A stretch of 5,429 nt of DNA from Fibrobacteraceae bacterium (lineage in GTDB: Bacteria; Fibrobacterota; Fibrobacteria; Fibrobacterales; Fibrobacteraceae): NCBI GenBank assembly GCA_021443045.1, contig JABUUT010000081.1, positions 4,316 through 9,744 on the forward strand, given 5' to 3'. This document shows, one piece after another, positions 1 through 4,587 of this stretch. Made by a program: the position numbers and the translations under genes. The notes beneath the pieces were generated by a model that worked only from the letters and a program-made list of their open reading frames with translations, ran no database searches and was not told the DNA's origin. Position 1 is the first letter of the stretch; each line of letters begins with the position of its first letter.

Positions 1-14
1 GCTAAAGGCCGCTC

Positions 15-28
15 CCTCCAGGGTGACA
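15..28 (-). repeat. Intergenic repeat motif, copy 1
   Basis: Read on the minus strand this is TGTCACCCTGGAGG, and a related sequence (TGTCATCCTGATGG, 11 of 14 identical) lies on the plus strand at 172-185. The two face away from each other around parS and the heptamer arrays. The motif resembles the 'GTCATCCTGA...CGAAG' type of dispersed intergenic repeat I recall from several bacterial genomes; that resemblance is recollection, not a search. The copy is close to the window edge, so its full length is unknown. Confidence 0.35.
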
Positions 29-35
29 ATTCGCC

Positions 36-63
36 AATAACTGAATACCGATAACTAACCATT
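36..63 (+). repeat. Degenerate heptamer array, left of parS
   Basis: Four consecutive 7-nt units read AATAACT, GAATACC, GATAACT and AACCATT. They share a purine-A-N-N-A-C-Y pattern in constant register. The last unit runs into the first base of the parS site. The same family of units appears on the minus strand on the other side of parS (GATAACT occurs exactly in both arrays) and again at 343-377. The function is unknown. Comparable heptamer tandem repeats are known in cyanobacterial genomes, but no relationship is claimed. Confidence 0.55.
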
Positions 64-78
64 GTTTCACGTGAAACT
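63..78. promoter_or_regulatory. parS: parS centromere site 1 (near-consensus)
   Basis: The 16-mer TGTTTCACGTGAAACT matches the widely conserved ParB-binding consensus TGTTTCACGTGAAACA at 15 of 16 positions. Only the last base differs, and the 14-bp palindromic core is intact. The chromosome-type ParB at 2049-2999 would be the ligand. On known ParB biology, the site loads CTP-bound ParB clamps that slide onto flanking DNA and are moved by ParA. An outer inverted repeat, ACCATT (58-63) and AATGGT (82-87), extends the dyad around the site. Confidence 0.88.
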
Positions 79-84
79 TTGAAT

Positions 85-126
85 GGTGGTTGGTTAACGG
101 TGATTGGTAATCAGTTATCAGTAAAT
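85..126 (-). repeat. Degenerate heptamer array, right of parS
   Basis: On the minus strand six in-register 7-nt units read, from 126 down to 85, ATTTACT, GATAACT, GATTACC, AATCACC, GTTAACC and AACCACC. They are the same family as the plus-strand array at 36-63 but inverted, so both arrays read toward parS site 1. Exact unit sharing and a constant period of 7 make chance unlikely. The role is unknown. Confidence 0.6.
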
Positions 127-171
127 ATATCGGCAGTGCCATTCTATATTAAAGGTGTGACTATTTGGCGG

Positions 172-185
172 TGTCATCCTGATGG
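172..185 (+). repeat. Intergenic repeat motif, copy 2
   Basis: TGTCATCCTGATGG is the plus-strand counterpart of the minus-strand motif at 15-28. It runs directly into a perfect 6-bp hairpin, ATGGAC-GAA-GTCCAT (182-196), which is how dispersed palindromic intergenic repeats often look. It may be the 5' edge of the structured region that follows, rather than part of an RNA gene. Confidence 0.35.
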
Positions 186-202
186 ACGAAGTCCATATGT
201 GA

Positions 203-303
203 GACTTGGCAAATTGTTGCCTTAGTCAAATCTTCCTCGTAGGGGATATACAAGACTAGACAATTTATTGGCTTAGTCGTTGTTATCCTCTTTGAGGAGA
301 TAG
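203..303 (+). repeat. Tandem duplication of a two-hairpin unit (~51-nt period)
   Basis: The segment from 203 to about 250 and the segment from 254 to about 303 align as diverged copies. Each opens with a GACT...AGTC hairpin containing a CAA-T-TTG core (203-227 and 254-278). Each then has a shorter hairpin starting CCTC and ending GGGGATA or GAGGAGATA. The first stem's inner pairs differ between copies, yet pairing is largely kept: GGCAA/TTGCC in copy 1, GACAA/TTGGC with one mismatch in copy 2. That hints at selection on structure or at an old palindromic repeat that duplicated. Confidence 0.5.
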
Positions 304-342
304 AATCCATGGTTGCCAATTCTATCGTCTAATTTTGCTACC

Positions 343-377
343 AACCACTAAATACTAACTACTATCTACTAATTACT
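343..377 (+). repeat. Heptamer array of five units before the terminator
   Basis: Five exact-register 7-nt units read AACCACT, AAATACT, AACTACT, ATCTACT and AATTACT, giving a consensus AANNACT. This is the cleanest of the three heptamer arrays in the window and belongs to the same family as 36-63 and 85-126. It ends six bases before the terminator stem. The 10-mer AATTACTTCT spanning its end (371-380) recurs at 4252-4261, just after the bactofilin gene. Confidence 0.65.
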
Positions 378-382
378 TCTGT

Positions 383-405
383 GGTCCCTATCGGGACTTT
401 TTTTT
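383..405 (+). terminator. Intrinsic (Rho-independent) terminator
   Basis: The stem GTCCC (384-388) pairs perfectly with GGGAC (393-397) across a TATC loop and is followed at once by eight T residues (398-405). A G-T wobble (383 with 398) can extend it. The T tract lies on the plus-strand 3' side only, so it ends rightward transcription coming from 1-382. That separates whatever is transcribed there from the rsmG operon. Confidence 0.85.
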
Positions 406-477
406 AATCCACAAGTTTTAAACACGAACTAAAAAAATATCCACAGATATTTTAATTATTTTCTTTTGTTCACTCCG

Positions 478-512
478 TTTTCGTTGCGCATTCATTTTTA
501 GAATACTAAATT
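478..512 (+). promoter_or_regulatory. Possible promoter of the rsmG-parAB operon
   Basis: TAGAAT at 499-504 matches TATAAT at five of six positions but has no clear -35 at the usual distance. An alternative pairs TTGCGC (484-489) with TAAATT (507-512) at 17-bp spacing. Either start would fall just before or at parS site 2 (520-535), where ParB loading could reduce transcription. The region follows a terminator and precedes the first gene of a tight operon, so a promoter is expected here. The exact boxes are uncertain. Confidence 0.3.
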
Positions 513-519
513 ATGGGTA

Positions 520-535
520 TGTTTCACGTGGAACA
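520..535. promoter_or_regulatory. parS: parS centromere site 2
   Basis: TGTTTCACGTGGAACA is the common parS variant with G at position 12 and matches the palindromic consensus at 15 of 16 positions. It lies 13 bases upstream of the rsmG start codon, in the presumed leader of the operon encoding its own binding protein. A second site at 63-78 is about 457 bp away. ParB bound here would be well placed to repress the operon; that is inference from position. Confidence 0.93.
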
Positions 536-548
536 ATGAATTCTATAA

Positions 549-1211
549 ATGAAACCCTCCGAAGACTCATCACAAAAAAATTTACTTAATCAGTTTTTTA
601 ATGCTTTCAACGTCGAATTTTCTAAGGAAACCATAGAAAAGCTTTATGGTTTTGCCGATTTAGTTGTTGAAACAAAAGAGTATGGTAATCTGATTTCTCC
701 GAAGGATTCTGAGAAAATTTTAAGCCGACACATCGCTGATTCGCTGATTCCCTATATATTTATTGGAAAGAAAATATGCGATTCAGTCCAAGATTCACAC
801 CCGGCAATCAGATGGGCAGATATGGGAGCGGGTGCAGGCTGTCCTGTTTTTCCCTTGGCAATTGTAATGCCCCAGATTCAGTTTTATGCAGTAGAACCTA
901 GGAATAAGCGTGTCCAATTTATGCAGTACGTCAAGGAAACACTGCACTTGTCAAACATGACTGTCGTTGGAAAAAGGTTCGAAACTTCTGGGTTATACGA
1001 TTTGGATTTTATTAGCTGCAGAGCACTCTCCACATTTGAAAATGATTGGGATCGTGCTGAACCTTCACTAAAGGTGGGTGGAACATTCCTAACGCTCAAG
1101 AGCTACAACAGCATTGTTCAATTGGAAAATGATCCAAATGTCAATATAGATACTTATTCACTGATAAACGAAGAACAGGTTTACGCCTTAGTCACTCGAG
1201 GTAAAAAATGA
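549..1211 (+). CDS. rsmG: 16S rRNA (guanine-N7)-methyltransferase RsmG (GidB)
   Basis: This 220-residue protein, normal for the family, uses S-adenosylmethionine to make m7G in the 530 loop of 16S rRNA (G527 in E. coli numbering). Recognisable blocks are RHIADSL (60-66), corresponding to the family's RH..DS motif; the glycine-rich SAM loop DMGAGAG with following CPVFPLAI (91-105); AVEPRNKRVQFM (114-125), matching the family's KR-V-F segment; and SCRAL (156-160), matching the conserved S-R-A. The start ATG has no evident Shine-Dalgarno, and an ATG at 536 is out of frame. The gene looks more AT-rich than parA after it. Its TGA overlaps the parA ATG (ATGA), so the two are probably translationally coupled. 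rsmG beside parAB is a classic origin-proximal arrangement, though mnmG is not visible here. Confidence 0.93.
   Translation: MKPSEDSSQKNLLNQFFNAFNVEFSKETIEKLYGFADLVVETKEYGNLISPKDSEKILSRHIADSLIPYIFIGKKICDSVQDSHPAIRWADMGAGAGCPVFPLAIVMPQIQFYAVEPRNKRVQFMQYVKETLHLSNMTVVGKRFETSGLYDLDFISCRALSTFENDWDRAEPSLKVGGTFLTLKSYNSIVQLENDPNVNIDTYSLINEEQVYALVTRGKK
1198..1202 (+). promoter_or_regulatory. Ribosome binding site of parA inside the end of rsmG
   Basis: GAGGT sits five bases before the parA ATG at 1208 and lies wholly within the last codons of rsmG. Together with the ATGA overlap it supports the chosen parA start and suggests coupled translation. It stands out because rsmG and parB lack an obvious ribosome binding site. 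Confidence 0.7.
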
Positions 1212-1996
1212 GTAAAGTGATAGCAATATGCAACCAAAAAGGTGGGGTAGGTAAGACTACGACCGCTGTCAACCTGGCTGCAAGTTTTGCCGCATTGGAA
1301 AAGAAAACCCTCCTGATCGATATGGATCCGCAGGGCAACGCTTCCCAAGGTATCGGAATCACCGAGATGCAGGAAGTGGATATTCACGAGGTTCTGAACC
1401 TTGCCGAGAATCCCGACAATGTCAACTACGAAACAATCAAGGAAGCCATAATTGACACACCTTTGGAATACCTCAAGGCAATTGTTTCTGGACCTGATCT
1501 TGCCGTCATGGAAATCGAACTTGTCAATGCCATGAGCCGCGAACGTAGATTGGAACGCGTCATCAATGTATTGAAACCAGCTTTTGATTATATCATCATC
1601 GATGCACCTCCAAGCCTGAACCTGCTGACACTGAACGTTCTTACCGCTGCCACCAGTGTGCTGATTCCAGTGCAGTGTGAATATTATGCACTTCAGGGAA
1701 TGACAGAACTTTTCAAGACGATACGGGAAGTCCAAAAAAATCTGAACTCCAACTTGACCATCGAAGGCGCCCTGCTAACCATGTACGATTCCCGCCTGAG
1801 CTTGTGTAGGCAAGTGGCAGACGAGGTTCGCGAAAACTTGAGCGACACGGTGTTCCAGTCCATGATTCCCCGCAATGTCAAGCTGAGTGAAGCTCCTTCT
1901 CACGGAAAGCCAGCCATACTCTACGATGTTCAAAGCAGTGGCTCCCAGGCATACATGAAACTTGCCGAAGAAATTTTGAACAAGGACAAAAACTAA
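1208..1996 (+). CDS. parA: Chromosome partitioning ATPase ParA (Soj)
   Basis: This 262-residue ParA/MinD-family ATPase binds DNA nonspecifically as an ATP dimer and moves ParB-parS complexes over the nucleoid. The deviant Walker A KGGVGKTT is at 11-18 with the signature lysine K11 and catalytic-loop K16. Walker A' LLIDMDPQGN is at 35-44 and Walker B DYIIIDAPP at 127-135. The C-terminal block IPRNVKLSEAPSHGKP (220-235) is typical of chromosomal Soj proteins. There is no N-terminal helix-turn-helix domain, so it is the short chromosomal type, not the plasmid type that represses its own operon. The start is fixed by GAGGT five bases upstream and by the overlap with rsmG. ParB follows after 52 bases. 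All catalytic motifs are intact. Confidence 0.97.
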   Translation: MSKVIAICNQKGGVGKTTTAVNLAASFAALEKKTLLIDMDPQGNASQGIGITEMQEVDIHEVLNLAENPDNVNYETIKEAIIDTPLEYLKAIVSGPDLAVMEIELVNAMSRERRLERVINVLKPAFDYIIIDAPPSLNLLTLNVLTAATSVLIPVQCEYYALQGMTELFKTIREVQKNLNSNLTIEGALLTMYDSRLSLCRQVADEVRENLSDTVFQSMIPRNVKLSEAPSHGKPAILYDVQSSGSQAYMKLAEEILNKDKN

Positions 1997-2048
1997 CCAC
2001 ATTTACTTTTGTAATTTGTGTAGCACTCAACCTTAACTCTATTTTATT

Positions 2049-2999
2049 ATGGGAAAAAAATCATTCGCTTTCGGAAGCAATCTTGGGCAGATGCTCAAAA
2101 ACAGCAACATCAATCTTTCTGACCTAAAATCTCCAGAAGCAAACGCAGCTGCGGAGGCAGCAAAAGACGATCAGCAAAAGATTGTTGAAATTGACGTTGA
2201 CCTTATAGACCCGAACCCGTTCCAGCCTCGCAAGACCTTTGACGACGACGAACTCGTTGAACTTGCCGAGACCATCGAAAAGCACGGCCTGATTCAACCC
2301 ATTGCAGTCCGCAAGGCCGGTGACCGTTACCAGATTATCAGTGGTGAGCGTCGTACCCGTGCGACAAAACTTGCAGGACTCAAAACAATCAAGGCGCAGA
2401 TTTACGAAAGCCTAGATGACAAAGTCATGGGTGAATGGGCTCTCATCGAAAACATTCAACGTGTGGACTTAAATCCTGTAGAAGTTGCTCAATCTTATCA
2501 ACAACTTATCAACATTCATCATTATACACACGAAGATTTGTCAAAGACTGTTGGCAAATCACGCTCATCCATTACAAATGCGCTTCGCCTTCTCAAACTT
2601 CCCGAAAATGTACTTGCATGGATCAGCGAAGGAAAGATAAGTGGAGGTGCAGCACGTGCCCTATGCAGTGAAAAGATTGATGACCCCGAAACTCTCGCCA
2701 AGCGCATCATCGAAGAGGGATTGAACGTCCGCCAGATTGAAGCGATTTCGAGAGGTGAAGAAATCTCACAGAGCGACGACAAGAAAGAACCAGATGCCAT
2801 TGTTGACGTGCCCCCCAAAAAAGAAAAGCTCGAACTGAGCGCCGACATGAAGAATTTTGAAAATAGGCTCGAAACTTTCTTTGGAACCAAGGTACAGCTC
2901 AATCCGAGTTCAAATGACCAGAACAAGGGAACCATCGTCATCAACTATTATAGTATCGACGATTTGAATCGAATACAGGAGCTTATGGAAAATCGCTAA
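2049..2999 (+). CDS. parB: Chromosome partitioning protein ParB (Spo0J), CTP-dependent parS-binding clamp
   Basis: This 316-residue ParB binds parS, hydrolyses CTP and forms sliding clamps, and its N-terminus stimulates ParA. Visible parts in order: a basic N-terminus with LGQML (12-16), likely the ParA-contacting region; an Ala/Lys-rich linker; the nucleotide-binding ParB/Srx fold with GLIQPIAVR (80-88), GERRTRA (99-105) and ENIQR (134-138); a helix-turn-helix around KTVGKSRSSITNALRLLKLP (166-185); a charged linker (about 236-262); and a C-terminal dimerisation segment (about 262-316). Two parS sites lie upstream at 63-78 and 520-535. The start ATG has no visible Shine-Dalgarno in the AT-rich 52-bp gap after parA. 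The N-terminus differs from the usual KRGLGRGLDAL type but keeps the L-G element. Confidence 0.96.
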   Translation: MGKKSFAFGSNLGQMLKNSNINLSDLKSPEANAAAEAAKDDQQKIVEIDVDLIDPNPFQPRKTFDDDELVELAETIEKHGLIQPIAVRKAGDRYQIISGERRTRATKLAGLKTIKAQIYESLDDKVMGEWALIENIQRVDLNPVEVAQSYQQLINIHHYTHEDLSKTVGKSRSSITNALRLLKLPENVLAWISEGKISGGAARALCSEKIDDPETLAKRIIEEGLNVRQIEAISRGEEISQSDDKKEPDAIVDVPPKKEKLELSADMKNFENRLETFFGTKVQLNPSSNDQNKGTIVINYYSIDDLNRIQELMENR

Positions 3000-3008
3000 G
3001 GGCATTCG

Positions 3009-3806
3009 ATGAAAGAACAGAAATATTATACCATCCAGGTCATTCCAGTCAATTCGAGAGACTCCAAGTCATACAAGATAAACACCAAACTTGTCTTGTT
3101 CTTTAAAATTTTTGTGGCAGTTTTTGTAATTGCAGCTGGCATAGCAATCTACAATGCTGGCCGCATAGCAAGAATTTTAATACATTACGATAATATGAGG
3201 GTCTCCAATGCACAGCTGATCAAGCAGAACAAGAACTACGAGGAACTTTTCAACCGCCTCGATAGTCTCTGGGTATTGGAGGAACGAATCCAGAATATAC
3301 TCGGAACGTTCGTCGAGAACGACTCTGCAAAAATAAGCAGCCTGATTGACAAGAACAAGTTCAACCATACACCGTCGGAAAAAATCGAGGTGGATTACGA
3401 AGGTGGCTGGCAGACACATGAAGAACGCATGAAACTGGAACACATTCCGAACGTCCTACCCGTCATTGGCATTGTCAGCAAGCCCTATTCCGAAGAAAAA
3501 AACCACCTTGGAACGGATTATTCGGCAAAAATGGGCAATCCTGTCTTTGCATCGGGAAGTGGTATCGTAATTTATGCTGAAATGAAGGGTGAATTAGGAA
3601 ATACCGTAACAATCGATCACCAAAACGGCTATATTTCCAGTTACTCGCACTTGAAGAACATCAAGACGAAAATGGGAAAGAACGTCAACAAGGGAGATAT
3701 CATAGGAACAGTAGGCAGCACCGGCAACAGTAACGGACCGCATCTCCATTATACAATCACCAAAAACGGAAAAACACTCGACGCAGAAGAATTTTTTAGC
3801 TATTAA
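3009..3806 (+). CDS. Membrane-anchored M23 (LytM-type) peptidoglycan endopeptidase
   Basis: A 265-residue protein with a short cytoplasmic N-terminus (1-27), one hydrophobic segment at about 28-48 acting as an uncleaved anchor, a probable coiled coil at about 60-100, and a C-terminal M23 domain (about 150-260). The zinc and catalytic residues are all present: H166 and D170 in HLGTD, H214 in SYSHL, and H245 and H247 in GPHLHY. It should therefore be an active periplasmic metalloendopeptidase cutting peptide cross-links, not a degenerate EnvC/NlpD-type activator. AAGGG (2998-3002), overlapping the parB stop, gives a ribosome binding site six bases before the ATG. The bactofilin gene follows after 29 bases. 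M23-bactofilin gene pairs are well known (for example csd1-ccmA of Helicobacter), where the bactofilin positions the enzyme. The exact cross-link cleaved cannot be read from sequence. Confidence 0.9.
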   Translation: MKEQKYYTIQVIPVNSRDSKSYKINTKLVLFFKIFVAVFVIAAGIAIYNAGRIARILIHYDNMRVSNAQLIKQNKNYEELFNRLDSLWVLEERIQNILGTFVENDSAKISSLIDKNKFNHTPSEKIEVDYEGGWQTHEERMKLEHIPNVLPVIGIVSKPYSEEKNHLGTDYSAKMGNPVFASGSGIVIYAEMKGELGNTVTIDHQNGYISSYSHLKNIKTKMGKNVNKGDIIGTVGSTGNSNGPHLHYTITKNGKTLDAEEFFSY

Positions 3807-3809
3807 ATC

Positions 3810-3823
3810 CATATACCATATAC
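3810..3823 (+). repeat. Perfect 7-bp tandem duplication in the M23-bactofilin gap
   Basis: CATATAC occurs twice in a row directly upstream of the bactofilin ribosome binding site (GAGG, 3827-3830). It could be chance in AT-rich sequence or a small regulatory element in the leader. It may also provide weak -10-like sequence (TATACC/ATATAC) for separate bactofilin expression. Confidence 0.4.
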
Positions 3824-3835
3824 AAAGAGGAAAAC

Positions 3836-4237
3836 ATGGCAACCAAAGAACAAGAAATCACACAAATTGGTCATAGCGTCACCATCAAGGGTGACATCAG
3901 CGGCAACAGCGATGTTCGCATTGCGGGCACCGTGAATGGCAGCGTCACCATCGAAGGCGAACTGATTGTTGAACGTCAGGGCTATATTGATGGCGAAATC
4001 AAGACAAATACCGCAGTCGTGGCAGGCTCCGTAAAGGGCAATATCGAATGCAGCGGCAAGCTCGTTCTTGAAAACGCTTCCCAGTTTATCGGAAACATCA
4101 AGACCAAGCAGCTCATTATCCAGGAAGGCGCTATCTTCCAGGGCAACTGCCAGATGGGAGCCGCACAAGCTAAGCCAACTGCACAAGTTGCAGCTCAACA
4201 GCCTCCTGTTAAGGATGCCAAGCCATTGAGCCTTTAA
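3836..4237 (+). CDS. Bactofilin (CcmA/BacA family polymer-forming cytoskeletal protein)
   Basis: A 133-residue protein whose core (about 10-107) is the right-handed beta-helix bactofilin domain, seen as repeating short beta steps with Gly turns: IGHSVTIKGDISGNSDVRI, GTVNGSV, GYIDGEIKT, GSVKGNIE, and the closing GAIFQGNCQM (98-107). Bactofilins polymerise without nucleotide into filaments at the membrane and recruit cell-wall enzymes. The N-terminal tail is short (MATKEQEIT) and the C-terminal tail (108-133) is Ala/Gln/Pro-rich and likely disordered. No transmembrane segment is present. GAGG (3827-3830) five bases before ATG is the best ribosome binding site in the window, which fits the abundance expected of a cytoskeletal protein. 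It follows the M23 gene by 29 bases and is probably the last gene of the operon. Confidence 0.94.
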   Translation: MATKEQEITQIGHSVTIKGDISGNSDVRIAGTVNGSVTIEGELIVERQGYIDGEIKTNTAVVAGSVKGNIECSGKLVLENASQFIGNIKTKQLIIQEGAIFQGNCQMGAAQAKPTAQVAAQQPPVKDAKPLSL

Positions 4238-4255
4238 TTCACGAACATATCAATT

Positions 4256-4296
4256 ACTTCTATGTATTTATATAAATAGTGATAGATATTAGAAGT
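4256..4296. repeat. Inverted repeat ACTTCTA/TAGAAGT with inner palindrome
   Basis: ACTTCTA (4256-4262) and TAGAAGT (4290-4296) are perfect inverted copies. Within the loop lies a perfect 14-bp palindrome TATTTATATAAATA (4265-4278). The structure begins 18 bases after the bactofilin stop codon. It is too AT-rich and lacks the T tract of a standard terminator, but could stabilise the 3' end of the operon transcript. Confidence 0.45.
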
Positions 4297-4302
4297 GTGG
4301 AT

Positions 4303-4408
4303 AGTGAATAGATTTGAGGTAAAGTTTTACGTATCTTGTTGATTGTCAAAAAATTAAAAATTTAATGATAGGATACGTGGAATGTTGAAACTTGCAAATC
4401 TATTCACT
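4303..4408. repeat. Nested ~106-bp imperfect palindrome
   Basis: Four complementary blocks are collinear. The outer 14-bp AGTGAATAGATTTG (4303-4316) pairs perfectly with CAAATCTATTCACT (4395-4408). AAGTTT (4322-4327) pairs with AAACTT (4388-4393). ACGTATC (4329-4335) pairs with GATACGT (4372-4378). The centre holds ATTAAA/TTTAAT (4353-4366). Such nested pairing over 106 bases is unlikely by chance even in AT-rich DNA. It may be a small non-autonomous mobile element, a cruciform or protein-binding site, or an unusual terminator, since six Ts run from 4408 to 4413. Confidence 0.6.
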
Positions 4409-4544
4409 TTTTTCAATGTTGAGAAATGTTGAAGCCTAGTTTTCAATAGCTGTTCACTAAAAAATCACAAAATAATGTTGAAAATTGCTACAAATTTATT
4501 CTCTTGGTTGATACAAGTCACAAATTGAAAAAATTTTCAGCATT
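4381..4544. repeat. AATGTTGA octamer cluster
   Basis: The exact octamer AATGTTGA occurs at 4381, 4415, 4425 and 4474 on the plus strand. A one-mismatch inverted copy lies at 4537-4544 (AATGCTGA on the minus strand). The first and fourth copies extend into a diverged ~30-base direct repeat (4381-4409 and 4474-4505, sharing AATGTTGAAA, TTGC, AAAT and TATTC in order). The copies may be binding sites for a regulator of the downstream gene or duplication debris. Spacings of 34, 10 and 49 bases are not regular, so iterons are not well supported. Confidence 0.5.
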
Positions 4545-4552
4545 AATATGTT
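4525..4552 (+). promoter_or_regulatory. Candidate promoter of the metallophosphoesterase gene
   Basis: TTGAAA (4525-4530; five of six to TTGACA) and TATGTT (4547-4552; four of six to TATAAT) are separated by 16 bp, which would start transcription near 4560 and leave a leader of about 28 bases. In such AT-rich DNA other hexamers (for example TATATT at 4572-4577) also fit, so the exact boxes are uncertain. A promoter in this spacer is expected because the gene is 350 bases from the bactofilin. Confidence 0.3.
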
Positions 4553-4587
4553 AAACCCTTTTATACATATTTATATTATAGAGCGTC

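Larger units (their letters stand above)
182..405 (+). ncRNA. Candidate structured small RNA or leader ending at an intrinsic terminator
   Basis: No protein gene fits here, but hairpins follow one another closely on the plus strand. They are ATGGAC/GTCCAT (182-196), GACT-GGCAA/TTGCC-AGTC (203-227), CCTC/GGGG (235-245), GACTA-GACAA/TTGGC-TAGTC with one internal A-G mismatch (254-278), TATC-CTC/GAG-GATA (284-302, sharing bases with the next) and GATAGAAT-TGG/CCA-ATTCTATC with a CCA bulge (299-326). A heptamer array then leads into a strong terminator (383-405). A possible -10 TATATT (145-150) lies upstream without a good -35. I see no signature of 6S RNA, tmRNA, SRP RNA or RNase P RNA. The 5' end is a guess. 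The alternative is a repeat-rich 3' end of an upstream transcript. Confidence 0.35.
4238..4587. other. AT-rich intergenic region with palindromes and direct repeats
   Basis: No coding sequence or RNA family is recognised in these 350 bases. Base composition falls sharply relative to the flanking genes. The spacer contains a 41-base hairpin (4256-4296), a nested imperfect palindrome (4303-4408), four exact AATGTTGA octamers and a candidate promoter near its right end. A GC-rich intrinsic terminator after the bactofilin gene is absent. The only T-run after a stem is the six Ts at 4408-4413 at the end of the long palindrome, which may serve as a weak terminator. Confidence 0.6.

Noticed and set aside
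178..202. CTGATG...CGAA resembling a hammerhead ribozyme core
   Set aside because: The required GAAA after stem II and the cleavage-site strand are absent. The segment is simply a perfect ATGGAC-GAA-GTCCAT hairpin next to a dispersed-repeat motif.
182..202. Six-codon reading frame MDEVHM
   Set aside because: No ribosome binding site, and its codons coincide exactly with the hairpin, so it is most likely a by-product of the palindrome.
1181..1735. 184-codon open frame on the minus strand opposite parA
   Set aside because: It overlaps a fully conserved ParA on the other strand and its translation shows no recognisable domain; it is a shadow of the coding strand.
2645..2660. Third parS site around CACGTG in parB
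   Set aside because: Only the CACGTG hexamer is present (AGCACGTGCC); the flanking TTTC/GAAA arms needed for ParB recognition are missing.
2522..2944. 140-codon open frame on the minus strand opposite the end of parB
   Set aside because: Ser-rich composition typical of an antisense shadow, and parB is intact on the plus strand.
4296..4304. DnaA box on the minus strand (CTATCCACA)
   Set aside because: A single one-mismatch box with no partners, equally explained as part of heptamer-like or palindromic repeat sequence in this spacer.
4381..4481. CRISPR array or plasmid-type iterons
   Set aside because: The repeat is only 8 bases with irregular spacing (34, 10, 49), with no uniform spacers and no replication initiator or cas gene nearby.
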